The notes under the pieces are model-generated. The model made no database searches, was not told where the DNA came from, and worked only from the letters and a program-made list of their open reading frames with translations. Below, piece by piece: positions 35,631 through 44,187 of a DNA stretch of 64,000 nucleotides. Position numbers and translations under genes: made by a program. Source of the DNA: Abyssibacter profundi (GTDB lineage: Bacteria > Pseudomonadota > Gammaproteobacteria > Nevskiales > OUC007); the NCBI RefSeq assembly GCF_003151135.1, contig NZ_QEQK01000001.1, positions 292,829-356,828 on the forward strand, in the 5' to 3' direction. Within the stretch, counting starts at the first letter, position 1. The number at the start of each line of letters is the position of its first letter.

Positions 35631-38600
35631 TTACGAAGAGTCGCCACCTGGCACGCCGACGATGCAGGCACGGATGCGCCGATCCAGCCCCTGCATCACC
35701 GGGATCTCGTCAAAATGCTGCATCACTTCCCTCTCCAACCAGTCGGCTCGCTCCGTCAGCGCGCCGCGCAGATCCTTCAACAAAAGCGGGCGAGTGCGAC
35801 GCGGCGCTTCGAGTTGTGAAAACCAGACCGGGCGAATCAAGTCCAGCCAGCGGGTTGCCAGTTCGTCCCAGTCGGGCTGCGCGTCCGGCGCCGGCGAATC
35901 AAGCAATCGAATCAGCGCATCCACGACGTCCACGGCCAGTTGTCGCTGCTGCTCAGCGGCACGCGCCCGCAAGTGCTTCAGGCACCACGCCATCTCCGCC
36001 AGAGCCCGTTGCTTCTTGCGCGACAGCAGCTCCCGTTCCACGAGCACGAGGCGACGGATGAACCGCTGCAACTCCTCGGCTCCGGCCTCGTGATCGGAAA
36101 GTGACACCACCTCGGGCCCCAACCGCTTTCGTAATCCATTGGCGACATCCAACAGCTCCGTCACGGCGGCGGCGTTGTAGCTGGGCAGCAAAATCCATCG
36201 AGGTGCGGCGAACGCACCGGCGGTGATACAGAAAAATGCCCACGGGCGCTTTGCGCCCACGAGGCTGACGCGTGACATAACGCGCTCACTGACGTGCCGG
36301 TAGTGCGCATAGGTTTGTGCATCGACCAGCGCCGATTCACCGCTGATCAGCATGCGGGCCGGAGCAAACGCATCATCCAGCCCATCCCAGGGCTGGGTTG
36401 CTGCCTGTTCGTATTCCTCGATCATCGATTCGACCCGGACCCGCGGCGTCTCATCGCGAAGGTGCTCGGGCAACGGCATGTTCGCGCCAAGCAGACTGTC
36501 CACGGTTTCGTAGCGCTGCACGAACTTCTCGTCGGCTGCCAGCGCAAACTCCGGTGCGTCATCAGGCCACCACACCTCTATTTCCTCATGTGCCGTATCC
36601 AGGCGATCCACGCGGCCCGCACGCTGCTCGGCGATTCGAACCACCGTCGGCATGTCCAGGTGGACCAGCGCCGAGGCGCGCTGAAGGTTGACCCCTTCGG
36701 AAAGGCTGTCGGAGCACAGGCCGATCACGTTGCGCGCATCCGAACCGGGCGCGAAGCGCTGCATTAGTTCGGCGCGTTCGCGCTCCGCTTCGCCCCAGCC
36801 CATCAAGGTCTCGAAGCCGCGCACCTTGCCGAGTAACTTGCGGATCACGGCCAGCGTGATCGGGCGCGAATCAAACGCCAGAATCAGAGAATGATGGCGC
36901 ACGTTCACCAGCAATTGCGCGGCCTTACGCTTCTCACGCGCATCCGACATCTCGCGGCAGCACGCCGCGATTTCCCGATAGATCGCCGCATCCTGTTCAC
37001 AGGCCCGCCGATGCGCCCGCGCATCGCTGAGCCAATCCGGCAACGCGATGCTCAGCTTGTTATTCGGCAGCTTTCCGGCCTGCTTGGCCAGCCGAGCCAG
37101 AATGTTGCCTCCCGGCGTCTTCTTTCGGAAGCCGGAGAGCCCGAACGCAGACACCGCGGCCTCTGTTCCCTCGATGTGTTCGATCAATGCCGCACGCGAC
37201 GAGCGCAGCGACGAAAGAATCAGGTACTGCACCAACTTGCACGCCCCGTGCAGGCGCCCGTTCAGATAATGATCTTCGGTCACGCCGAGGCGCTTCAAGC
37301 CCTTCGGCAACTCAATCGGTCGCTCGAAATGGGTCACACCGTGCAACTGGCTGCTCAGTTCCCGTACCCGCAGCGCTAAGGCCCGATCGGATTGCGGTTC
37401 GTCCAGGCGGTAGACCCGTGCCCGATGGCGCGGAAACCGGCAGCGCCGTCCGCCTTGATCCCGATAGCAGTCTGGATCGCGTTCAATCAGCGTATTGAGC
37501 ATCGCCTTGGTGCGCCGCACCGTGAACTTGCGAATCTCGTCTCGGAGTAACCGCGTCTCCTCCTCCGACAAGGTCCGCGACAGCCGGCGTGCACCCAGCA
37601 TCTTGTCGAAGGCTTCCAGCGTGGACGGCTCCAGGTTGTCGGCGCCCAGCATGTCGGCAATACGCAGTAAATCGGTCACGCTGCGATTGATCGGAGTGGC
37701 GGTCAGCATCACCACGTGATCGGCCATGTTGCGCAGCAACAGCTGCGTGCGCTTGGTCGCCAGGTTGAGGAAATTGTGGCCCTCATCTACACACAGGATT
37801 TGCGCGCGCCGCAGCGCCTCGACCTTGAGTTCATGCCCGTGGCTGGACTGATGGCTGAGGCCACCATGGGAGTAGACTTCCATGTCGATATTGGCGGCAC
37901 GCTTCTCCCGCTCCCAGTTCTGCATCACCGCTGGCGGGCATACCATGACCGTGTTGGCGCGACTTCGCATGCGCCCGCGCCGCGTGATCTGGTCGCGAAG
38001 TGCACCAATCAGATAGGCCCCCATGCGGGTCTTGCCGGCACCGGTGGCGTCGGCGATCAGCACGCTGTCGTGGTTGGAAACCACCGCCAGTGCCTGTGCG
38101 ATGCCCTGCCGCTGCGACGGCCAGAGACTGTCGGCATCGCTGAGGTAGTCGTCGCGCAGATAGTCTGCCGCCCACTCGCCCTCTAGCAGTTCCGCTGCCG
38201 CCCGAGCCAATGCCTCCTGCCAGCTCACGAAGCGCAACAGCTTGTGCAATAACGCAAGCAGATCTGCGTTGTAGTCTCGGCCCAGGCTCCAGTAACTCTC
38301 AGCCAGCCTCTGCAATTCCTCATATCGCTTGGGCTGCTCGGCCCGCTCGAAGCGGGCGTTGGCCTCGTACTGCGAACTCATGCCCGGATCGGTGAAATTG
38401 CTTGATCCGACACTGGCCGCCCGCTCACCGACGTAGATCTTCGCGTGCATGCGCCGCCCGCCACCCACGAACCGGGCCTGAACGCGGCCGGTTTCGAGCA
38501 GCTCGATGGCATGAATCAGCGCCGCCGAATGCATCAGCGAGATGTGCTGCTCCAGCCAGTAGGCCTCCACTTCGCGCGGAAAATCCTGGCCGTCGAGCCG

Positions 38601-38894
38601 GAACGAGCGGCTGCCATGAACGAACGGTTCGTGCCCGAACAGCACGCGCACCTGCTGCGCACGCACCTGGCCACAGAAGACGATGAAGCGATCCAGTGCG
38701 GCGTAGCCGGTCACCAGCAGCGGTGAGGCGGATTCCAGCAGATCGGCCTCCACCGGCTGCGCCACGCGGTAGTCGCCCAGATTGGTGGGGAAGCGCCGCT
38801 GGTCCGGTGGCGCGTGGCGCAGCTGCTTGTCTTCGTATCGAGCCTGGGCGTCGGCGAACAGGTCCAGGCTTTCGGTATCACGGCGACGCGGCAT
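35631..38894 (-). CDS. PLD-SNF2 helicase fusion, candidate antiphage or DNA-processing protein
   Basis: 1087 residues. An N-terminal phospholipase-D-like module (about 50-200) shows HAK (150-152) and GSSNFT (163-168); the usual HKD aspartate is replaced by Glu157. It is followed by a SNF2/superfamily 2 helicase: Walker A ADATGAGKTR (281-290), DEGH (370-373), LTATP (397-401), SEGVNLQ (about 732-738) and QRAGRVDR (757-764). The C-terminal 300 residues are helical and unassigned. Similar PLD and SNF2 parts occur as separate genes (drmC, drmD) in DISARM. Here they are fused and no methylase is present, so the role is inferred only. Confidence 0.85.
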   Translation of the reverse strand: MPRRRDTESLDLFADAQARYEDKQLRHAPPDQRRFPTNLGDYRVAQPVEADLLESASPLLVTGYAALDRFIVFCGQVRAQQVRVLFGHEPFVHGSRSFRLDGQDFPREVEAYWLEQHISLMHSAALIHAIELLETGRVQARFVGGGRRMHAKIYVGERAASVGSSNFTDPGMSSQYEANARFERAEQPKRYEELQRLAESYWSLGRDYNADLLALLHKLLRFVSWQEALARAAAELLEGEWAADYLRDDYLSDADSLWPSQRQGIAQALAVVSNHDSVLIADATGAGKTRMGAYLIGALRDQITRRGRMRSRANTVMVCPPAVMQNWEREKRAANIDMEVYSHGGLSHQSSHGHELKVEALRRAQILCVDEGHNFLNLATKRTQLLLRNMADHVVMLTATPINRSVTDLLRIADMLGADNLEPSTLEAFDKMLGARRLSRTLSEEETRLLRDEIRKFTVRRTKAMLNTLIERDPDCYRDQGGRRCRFPRHRARVYRLDEPQSDRALALRVRELSSQLHGVTHFERPIELPKGLKRLGVTEDHYLNGRLHGACKLVQYLILSSLRSSRAALIEHIEGTEAAVSAFGLSGFRKKTPGGNILARLAKQAGKLPNNKLSIALPDWLSDARAHRRACEQDAAIYREIAACCREMSDAREKRKAAQLLVNVRHHSLILAFDSRPITLAVIRKLLGKVRGFETLMGWGEAERERAELMQRFAPGSDARNVIGLCSDSLSEGVNLQRASALVHLDMPTVVRIAEQRAGRVDRLDTAHEEIEVWWPDDAPEFALAADEKFVQRYETVDSLLGANMPLPEHLRDETPRVRVESMIEEYEQAATQPWDGLDDAFAPARMLISGESALVDAQTYAHYRHVSERVMSRVSLVGAKRPWAFFCITAGAFAAPRWILLPSYNAAAVTELLDVANGLRKRLGPEVVSLSDHEAGAEELQRFIRRLVLVERELLSRKKQRALAEMAWCLKHLRARAAEQQRQLAVDVVDALIRLLDSPAPDAQPDWDELATRWLDLIRPVWFSQLEAPRRTRPLLLKDLRGALTERADWLEREVMQHFDEIPVMQGLDRRIRACIVGVPGGDSS

Positions 38895-39037
38895 TGCTCA
38901 GGCCACCGGCATCAAGACACGCGCTGCGCTTGAAATAGTGAAACGTGAAAAACGGGCCAGACCACGGTTTCTACAAGAACCCTCATCCCACTCAACTTCT
39001 GTCATTCGGAGCACTCCGGATGGCCCCGCCGCCCCGC

Positions 39038-40114
39038 TCACTCGCCCGCTGGCACCAGCGTCATGGCCGCATGAGGTGACACATCGCCCTTGATCAGCCG
39101 CTGGTATGTCGCGTCGACGGCGTCAACGCCTTGTTGGTCCTCAAATGAGAAGGCGCCGACGGCCCAGGTGGCGAAGGCTTGCCAGGCTGCGCCGTAGCGG
39201 GCCTCGAAGGTCTCGCGGCCCCAAGCTTTGTTGAGGCGCAGGACGTGGTCGGGGGCGAAGAAGAACGTGGGCTTGGGCGGCGGCAGGTCTTTGGGTGGGG
39301 CCGAGGCCATCCAGTGAGCGCCGCCGACGCGGATGTTGGCCTGCAAGCCGCCAGTGAGATGGCTGTGCAGTTGCCGGTTGAGCGATGCATCACCCGCAAA
39401 GTCGACAATCACGCTGGGTGTCCCGGCATCCAGGTCTGTCAGGGCATCGTAGGCAACCACACGGTCGTAAAGGCCCAACCCTTCGACAAACGCCACGTTA
39501 CGCGCCGAGGTGAGCCCGATGTGGGTCACGTCATCACGCTGGGCCAGGCAGTGCGCCATGGCGATGGCGGTTTTACTGGAGGCGCTGGTCGATAGAGTCT
39601 GCGCGCCAGCCCAGGGCTGAACGGGGTCAGCCACCACCTGATCCAGCAGGAAGGCGGTGATGTAGAGCGGCTGCAAGACCATTCGGGCCTGCTCTGTGGC
39701 CAGCGGCTGCGGCTCGGCCGGCAAATACCGGTTGTAGACCGGCGGCAGCGGTTGGCGATGCTCGGCCACATCGGTCCAGCCCCGCGCCGAGACATCACCC
39801 GGTGTCATCACCCACTGGCTGGCCGCGGGCAGGTAGCCATACCAGCGACTGCCTGCGGGCACCTCGGGGTGTTCGGATTCGCAGACGGTGGCGATACCCC
39901 AAACCGGCAAGCGGCCACGCCCGTCAGCACCCGGAAAGAAATCCCAGTAGCGCATGGCGCGCCCAAAGGTCGCGTAGGTGATGTTGTTGGCGGTTAGCGC
40001 GAACCGCTCCATGCGGAGCCTGACCTGACCCGCTGTCAGCGGCTCGGGCTTGAGCGGGACCGGCCGGGCGTCGGCTGGGTTGTCGAGTGCGATGGATAAG
40101 GCCCAGTCCTGCAT
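39038..40114 (-). CDS. DUF2855-family protein (quinone-oxidoreductase-like fold)
   Basis: 358 residues with the DUF2855 pattern: RMERFALTANNITYATFG near the start, FFPG...GRLPVWGIATV, and STSASSKTAIAMAHCLA where a dinucleotide-binding loop would be. It resembles medium-chain dehydrogenases without their zinc ligands. Biochemical role unknown. In the middle of the seven-gene minus-strand run, 143 bases before the PLD-SNF2 gene. Confidence 0.8.
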   Translation of the reverse strand: MQDWALSIALDNPADARPVPLKPEPLTAGQVRLRMERFALTANNITYATFGRAMRYWDFFPGADGRGRLPVWGIATVCESEHPEVPAGSRWYGYLPAASQWVMTPGDVSARGWTDVAEHRQPLPPVYNRYLPAEPQPLATEQARMVLQPLYITAFLLDQVVADPVQPWAGAQTLSTSASSKTAIAMAHCLAQRDDVTHIGLTSARNVAFVEGLGLYDRVVAYDALTDLDAGTPSVIVDFAGDASLNRQLHSHLTGGLQANIRVGGAHWMASAPPKDLPPPKPTFFFAPDHVLRLNKAWGRETFEARYGAAWQAFATWAVGAFSFEDQQGVDAVDATYQRLIKGDVSPHAAMTLVPAGE

Positions 40115-40179
40115 ACGTGTCTCCCGGTGAAAGCGCCGCTGCAGTCGATGGCCGCAGCAGTCAGTGAACCAGGATGCTA

Positions 40180-40908
40180 TCAGTCCGGCGGTAGCACCTG
40201 CCGTAACAGGTCCCCGTTGCGGCGCAGCCAGCGGCGATGGCTATCATGCCCGGGCATGAGGCGCTCCACCTCGGCCCAAAATGCCGGGCTGTGGTTGGGA
40301 TGCGTCAGGTGGGCCAGCTCGTGGTTGACCACATAGGTCAGCACATCGGGCGGCGCCATGATCAGCCGCCAGTTCAGCGACAGGGTGCCGCGACCGGACA
40401 GGCTCCCCCAGCGGGTGGCCTGATCACGAATACTCAGCCGTTGCGGCACACGCGGAAGCCGGTGGGTCTGGGCATTGATGACCTGCTGGGCATCCACACG
40501 CGCCAATTCGCGTAGTCGTGCCGCCAACTGCGGGGTGCGGGCGTTGGCTGCCAGTGGCAAGGGGCCCTCGCCACCCCAATGCAAATCGATCCATTCACCC
40601 CGGAGCAACACGCGGGTCGGCCGGCCCAGTGCATCGGGCTGCATGTGCGCCTGGGCCGAGGCCCCGGCTTGGCGCCCCTTGCCGGCGTGCCGTTCCAACC
40701 AGGCTGACTGTGCCTGCACAAACGCCCGGGCCTGGGCCAGCGTAGCGCGGCGCGGTAACACCACCGTGGCCTGCCCCTGGGCATCGACCGTCAAGCGCAT
40801 GCGTCGCGCACGGTCACTGCGACGCACCTGCACCGGCAGGCCGCCCTCTGTGCTCAGGCTGGCGGGGGTGGGCTGGTCGCGACCCAACAAGGGAATCCAT
40901 CGGTTCAT
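40180..40908 (-). CDS. YgjP/DUF45-type zinc metallopeptidase
   Basis: 242 residues. The zinc site HELAHLTHPNHSPAFW (HExxH plus a downstream histidine) is intact near residue 195-215, after the RWGSLSGRGTLSLNWRL segment typical of the WLM/SprT-like M48 group. Substrate unknown; homologues are often paired with restriction or repair genes. Its ATG overlaps the stop of the DUF6498 gene (ATGA). Confidence 0.88.
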   Translation of the reverse strand: MNRWIPLLGRDQPTPASLSTEGGLPVQVRRSDRARRMRLTVDAQGQATVVLPRRATLAQARAFVQAQSAWLERHAGKGRQAGASAQAHMQPDALGRPTRVLLRGEWIDLHWGGEGPLPLAANARTPQLAARLRELARVDAQQVINAQTHRLPRVPQRLSIRDQATRWGSLSGRGTLSLNWRLIMAPPDVLTYVVNHELAHLTHPNHSPAFWAEVERLMPGHDSHRRWLRRNGDLLRQVLPPD

Positions 40909-41723
40909 GGCGGCGAGACAGTGGCCTTGTCACGCGCCGGACGCAAGCCATGCCAGAGGTCGCCCAGCGGTATGAAGTACACGGCCAGCACCAGATAGTT
41001 CACCCAGTGCGCCATCCCCCCGGCCTCCAGGAATCCAATGGCGAGAATGGTCAGATGTAGTTTCACCACCGTGACGTAGGGGGTAAACATCCCCTGAGCG
41101 GGATTCAGCGGCCGGCTGAAGTCATCCCACTGCACGATCAACGCCACAACCACCATGACCAGATACTGGCTGCCGGCCGCCGCAATGAGTACGGGAAAGG
41201 CCGCGAACGGATCGCGGTCGGCCTCGGGCACCAACGGGAAAAAGCTGTTGAGAAACAAGGCGTGGATGGCATGAAAACCGCCGAAGTGCACGCTAAAGAA
41301 GGCCAGAAAGAACAGGCCGCCCACCAGCGCAACCGCGACCCTCAGCCAAGCCTCACGCGTGGCCTGGACCTCCAGCGCCAGCAGGGCCAGACCGGCGGCG
41401 ATGATGACGGCGGACAGGATCAGGGCCTCGCCGCTGCGCAGCAAAAAGAGCAGCGTGACCAGCCCCACAGCCGCTCCAACCACTGCATGTCGCAGGGCGG
41501 CGGATAAGTTGTCGCCCACCAGACAGCGCACCAACAGCCCCAGAAACGCGGCCACGAAGCAGACAGCCCCGACGCTCAGACTGGAGATCCACAGGCTCCA
41601 GACCATGTCGCCAGCGCTCCAGGCCCGTAGCCGCATCCAGCTCACAATGCCGGCAAAGGCCAGGGCATCGATGAGCCAGCCGGTCACCCGGGACGCGTGC
41701 AGCAGGCGGGTCACCGCCCACAC
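40905..41723 (-). CDS. DUF6498-like integral membrane protein
   Basis: 272 residues with seven or so hydrophobic helices; the central FFSVHFGGFHAIHALFLNSFF is the most family-like part. The start used is a GTG at 41723, which keeps the first helix; ATG 41636 would remove it. Function unknown. Follows the WYL regulator by 18 bases and overlaps the peptidase gene. Confidence 0.7.
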   Translation of the reverse strand: MWAVTRLLHASRVTGWLIDALAFAGIVSWMRLRAWSAGDMVWSLWISSLSVGAVCFVAAFLGLLVRCLVGDNLSAALRHAVVGAAVGLVTLLFLLRSGEALILSAVIIAAGLALLALEVQATREAWLRVAVALVGGLFFLAFFSVHFGGFHAIHALFLNSFFPLVPEADRDPFAAFPVLIAAAGSQYLVMVVVALIVQWDDFSRPLNPAQGMFTPYVTVVKLHLTILAIGFLEAGGMAHWVNYLVLAVYFIPLGDLWHGLRPARDKATVSPP

Positions 41724-41741
41724 CCCCTGCTGGGGCCGTGG

Positions 41742-42608
41742 CTAGGCCAGCCGGTCCAGGTCACTGAGTTCCTCCGGATTGAGCAGAATGATCTGCTGTT
41801 GCTCGGGCGGTCGCTGGCGATCATCCCGGCCCACGTTCATGAGCCGCAGGTAGTACGGCACCAGCGCCACGCGCAACCGTCGCTCCAACACCCCACCCTG
41901 CATGTTGTAGTCGGTTTCGATCACCGCCTGCTGGTAGCCAGACAGCCCCGGATGCGCCCCGATACGCACCGGCACAATAGTCTTCCACTCCCAGTCTTCA
42001 TCAACGCCCACCGCCGGATCATCCAGCACCACGGGCACACCGCGCATGCGGGACAGCAGCACGTCGATGAAGCGACCGTGTGAAGCACTGTGCGCGCGCA
42101 GGTGCCAGCGCAACCCCGTATGCACCAGCGCCGTGGGCGACAACCGCAGCGGCCGAGGCTCGGGCACGCGCATGCTTTGGTAGTCCACCTCGATCTGCAG
42201 CCCTTCGCGGATGGCGGTATTGACCCGCTGCAGCGTGAGCACATCGAACTCGCGCTCGGGCATCTCCAGCAGTTCGACGGCGGCGGTTTCGGCCGCCAGC
42301 GTGACCAATGGGTGATCAGATTCGGGATCAAACAGACGTAGCGCCCGCAGGAACTCCCGCGACGTACCGTGCAGGAACCGCGGGCGGAACGCGCGGGAGG
42401 CTTGGTAGCAGCGCGCCCGCAGGTCGTAATGCAGATTGCCAGGCGCCAGCGATTCGTACAGAGCGATGTCCTTGCTGGCCTGTGACCGGCTAATGCCGAA
42501 GGCGCCCCGCAGGTCCTGGGTGGTCAGCCAGCCCGACCAGATCAACCGCGCCTCGATCAGGATCAGGCGCTGGCGCACTTCCCAGCGCAGCGGTTTGTCG
42601 TTGCTCAA
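41742..42608 (-). CDS. WYL-domain regulator, BrxR/CapW-like
   Basis: 288 residues. N-terminal winged helix (about 12-75) with RLIWSGWLTTQDLRGAFGIS and a conserved LAPGNLHYDLRARCYQAS hairpin; the WYL domain (about 135-205) has RWHLRAH in place of the classical WYL triad; a C-terminal WCX-like part follows. BrxR and CapW, the regulators of BREX and some CBASS loci, share this layout. Neither system is present, so it is an orphan or controls the genes behind it. It is the first gene of the minus-strand run ending with higA. Confidence 0.82.
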   Translation of the reverse strand: MSNDKPLRWEVRQRLILIEARLIWSGWLTTQDLRGAFGISRSQASKDIALYESLAPGNLHYDLRARCYQASRAFRPRFLHGTSREFLRALRLFDPESDHPLVTLAAETAAVELLEMPEREFDVLTLQRVNTAIREGLQIEVDYQSMRVPEPRPLRLSPTALVHTGLRWHLRAHSASHGRFIDVLLSRMRGVPVVLDDPAVGVDEDWEWKTIVPVRIGAHPGLSGYQQAVIETDYNMQGGVLERRLRVALVPYYLRLMNVGRDDRQRPPEQQQIILLNPEELSDLDRLA

Positions 42609-42636
42609 CCCGGGTCTCCTTCAGAGGACTGACGAC

Positions 42637-42666
42637 ATTCTATGCATGCCTAGTTTCTGGACACAA
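42637..42666 (-). promoter_or_regulatory. Candidate promoter and operator of the WYL regulator gene
   Basis: On the minus strand TTGTGT (42666-42661) and TAGAAT (42642-42637) are spaced 18 bases apart and lie about 30 bases before the WYL ATG. The spacer contains the palindrome GCATGC, a possible autoregulatory site. Motif-based only. Confidence 0.4.
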
Positions 42667-42692
42667 CAGACAAATTGCGCAACCATGCCGCC

Positions 42693-44081
42693 ATGGACAG
42701 CTTGCTCAATACCCTCACACCCCTGCAGGCGCTGGGCCTCGGCGCCGCGCTAGCGATTGTTCTGATCACGCTACCAGCGGTTTTGCTGCTGCGCCTGCGG
42801 GCCGGGCGCGAGCAGTTCGCGTTGCAGACGCGGCTAGCCGTGCTGGAGGCTCAGGCCGAACAACAGACCGAGCAAGCCGCCTTGCTGGCGCAGGAATCCG
42901 AGGCCCTGACCCAGCGCCTGGACCACCGCCAGAACGAGCTGGGCGAGGCCCGCGCCACCATCGCGCGCCTGCAGGCCGAACAGACCAAGACCGTCGAGGC
43001 CATGAACACGCGCATCGAAGAGCTAAAAGCCGCACGCGAGGACTTTCGCAAGGATTTCGAAGCGCTGGCCAACCGCATTTTCCAGGAGAAGTCCGACCGC
43101 TTCTCCCGTCAGAGCGGCGAGGCGCTGACCGCGTTGCTCAATCCCATGCGTGAGCAGCTGGGCGAGTTTCGCAAGCAGGTCACCGAGGCCTATGGCACAG
43201 AGGCCCGCGAGCGCGCGGTGCTGAAGAGCGAGATCGACCGTCTGGCCAAGCTCAACGAGCGTATCGGTGAGGACGCCCTAAACCTGACGCGCGCCCTCAA
43301 AGGCGAGACCAAAACGCAGGGCAACTGGGGCGAGATGATTCTGGAGCGCGTGCTCGAAGCCTCGGGCCTGCAGGCGGGGCGCGAGTACGAAACCCAGATC
43401 AAAGTCTCGGGCGACGCCAGCCAGCGCCTGATCGCCGATGCCATCGTGCGCCTGCCCGGCGAGCGCGACATCGTGGTCGATTCCAAGGTTTCGCTCACGG
43501 CCTACGAGCGGTTCATCGCCGCAGAAGACGACGTCGAGCGTGAGCGCGAGCTTAAGGCCCATGTGCAGTCATTACGCGCCCATGTGAAGGGCCTGGGCAA
43601 CAAGGCCTACCACGATGCGCCGGGCGTGCGGTCACTGGATTTCACCGTCTTGTTCGTGCCAAACGAGCCGGCCTTTACCGAAGCCTTGCGCGCCGACCCC
43701 GGCCTGTACCGCGACGCGCTGGATGCCGGCATCGGCCTGGCCAGCCCGTCGACACTGCTGGCCATTTTGCGCGTGGTCGAGAATCTGTGGCGCACCGACC
43801 GGCAGAACCGTAATGCGCAAAAAATCGCCGAGCGGGCCGGCGCGCTGTACGACAAGTTCGTCGGGTTTGCTGAAGACATCGACAAGATCGGTACGCATCT
43901 CGACCGTGCCCAATCCAGCTACCGCGATGCCCGTAGCAAGCTCATCGAAGGTCGTGGCAACCTCGCCCGCCAGGCGGAAATGCTCAAGGACCTGGGTGCC
44001 AAGACCGCCAAATCGCTGCCGGCAGGGCTTGAGCCCGATGGGCTGGATCACCCGGCCGATCCCCCCGCCAGCGCAGACTGA
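42693..44081 (+). CDS. rmuC: DNA recombination protein RmuC
   Basis: 462 residues from the ATG at 42693 (a TTG at 42675 also keeps the frame). N-terminal anchor helix, then a long coiled coil (about 40-140, rich in A, E, Q, R), then the RmuC nuclease-like domain with GNWGEMILERVLEASGL, PGERDIVVDSKVSL and ATPSTLLA-like SPSTLLAILRVVENLW. It limits rearrangement at inverted repeats. Divergent from the WYL gene with 84 bases between. Confidence 0.93.
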   Translation: MDSLLNTLTPLQALGLGAALAIVLITLPAVLLLRLRAGREQFALQTRLAVLEAQAEQQTEQAALLAQESEALTQRLDHRQNELGEARATIARLQAEQTKTVEAMNTRIEELKAAREDFRKDFEALANRIFQEKSDRFSRQSGEALTALLNPMREQLGEFRKQVTEAYGTEARERAVLKSEIDRLAKLNERIGEDALNLTRALKGETKTQGNWGEMILERVLEASGLQAGREYETQIKVSGDASQRLIADAIVRLPGERDIVVDSKVSLTAYERFIAAEDDVERERELKAHVQSLRAHVKGLGNKAYHDAPGVRSLDFTVLFVPNEPAFTEALRADPGLYRDALDAGIGLASPSTLLAILRVVENLWRTDRQNRNAQKIAERAGALYDKFVGFAEDIDKIGTHLDRAQSSYRDARSKLIEGRGNLARQAEMLKDLGAKTAKSLPAGLEPDGLDHPADPPASAD

Positions 44082-44187
44082 TCAGCGCCGGCTGCACTCC
44101 GGCCACCTCACCAGCTCGGACCATCATCGGCCTGCAACACAGCGCCGCTAGATTGCGCGGTCCTGTTTTGACCCTGGTGTCTCCGAC

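Noticed and set aside
35631-38894. Complete DISARM or BREX locus
   Set aside because: No methyltransferase, DrmA/B, BrxC, PglZ or similar gene is present; only a PLD-SNF2 fusion and a BrxR-like regulator resemble parts of these systems.
38930-38950. parS-like site (GTGAAACGTGAAA) near the PLD-SNF2 start
   Set aside because: The two halves are direct, not inverted, and the central CACGTG is missing, so it is not a parS palindrome.
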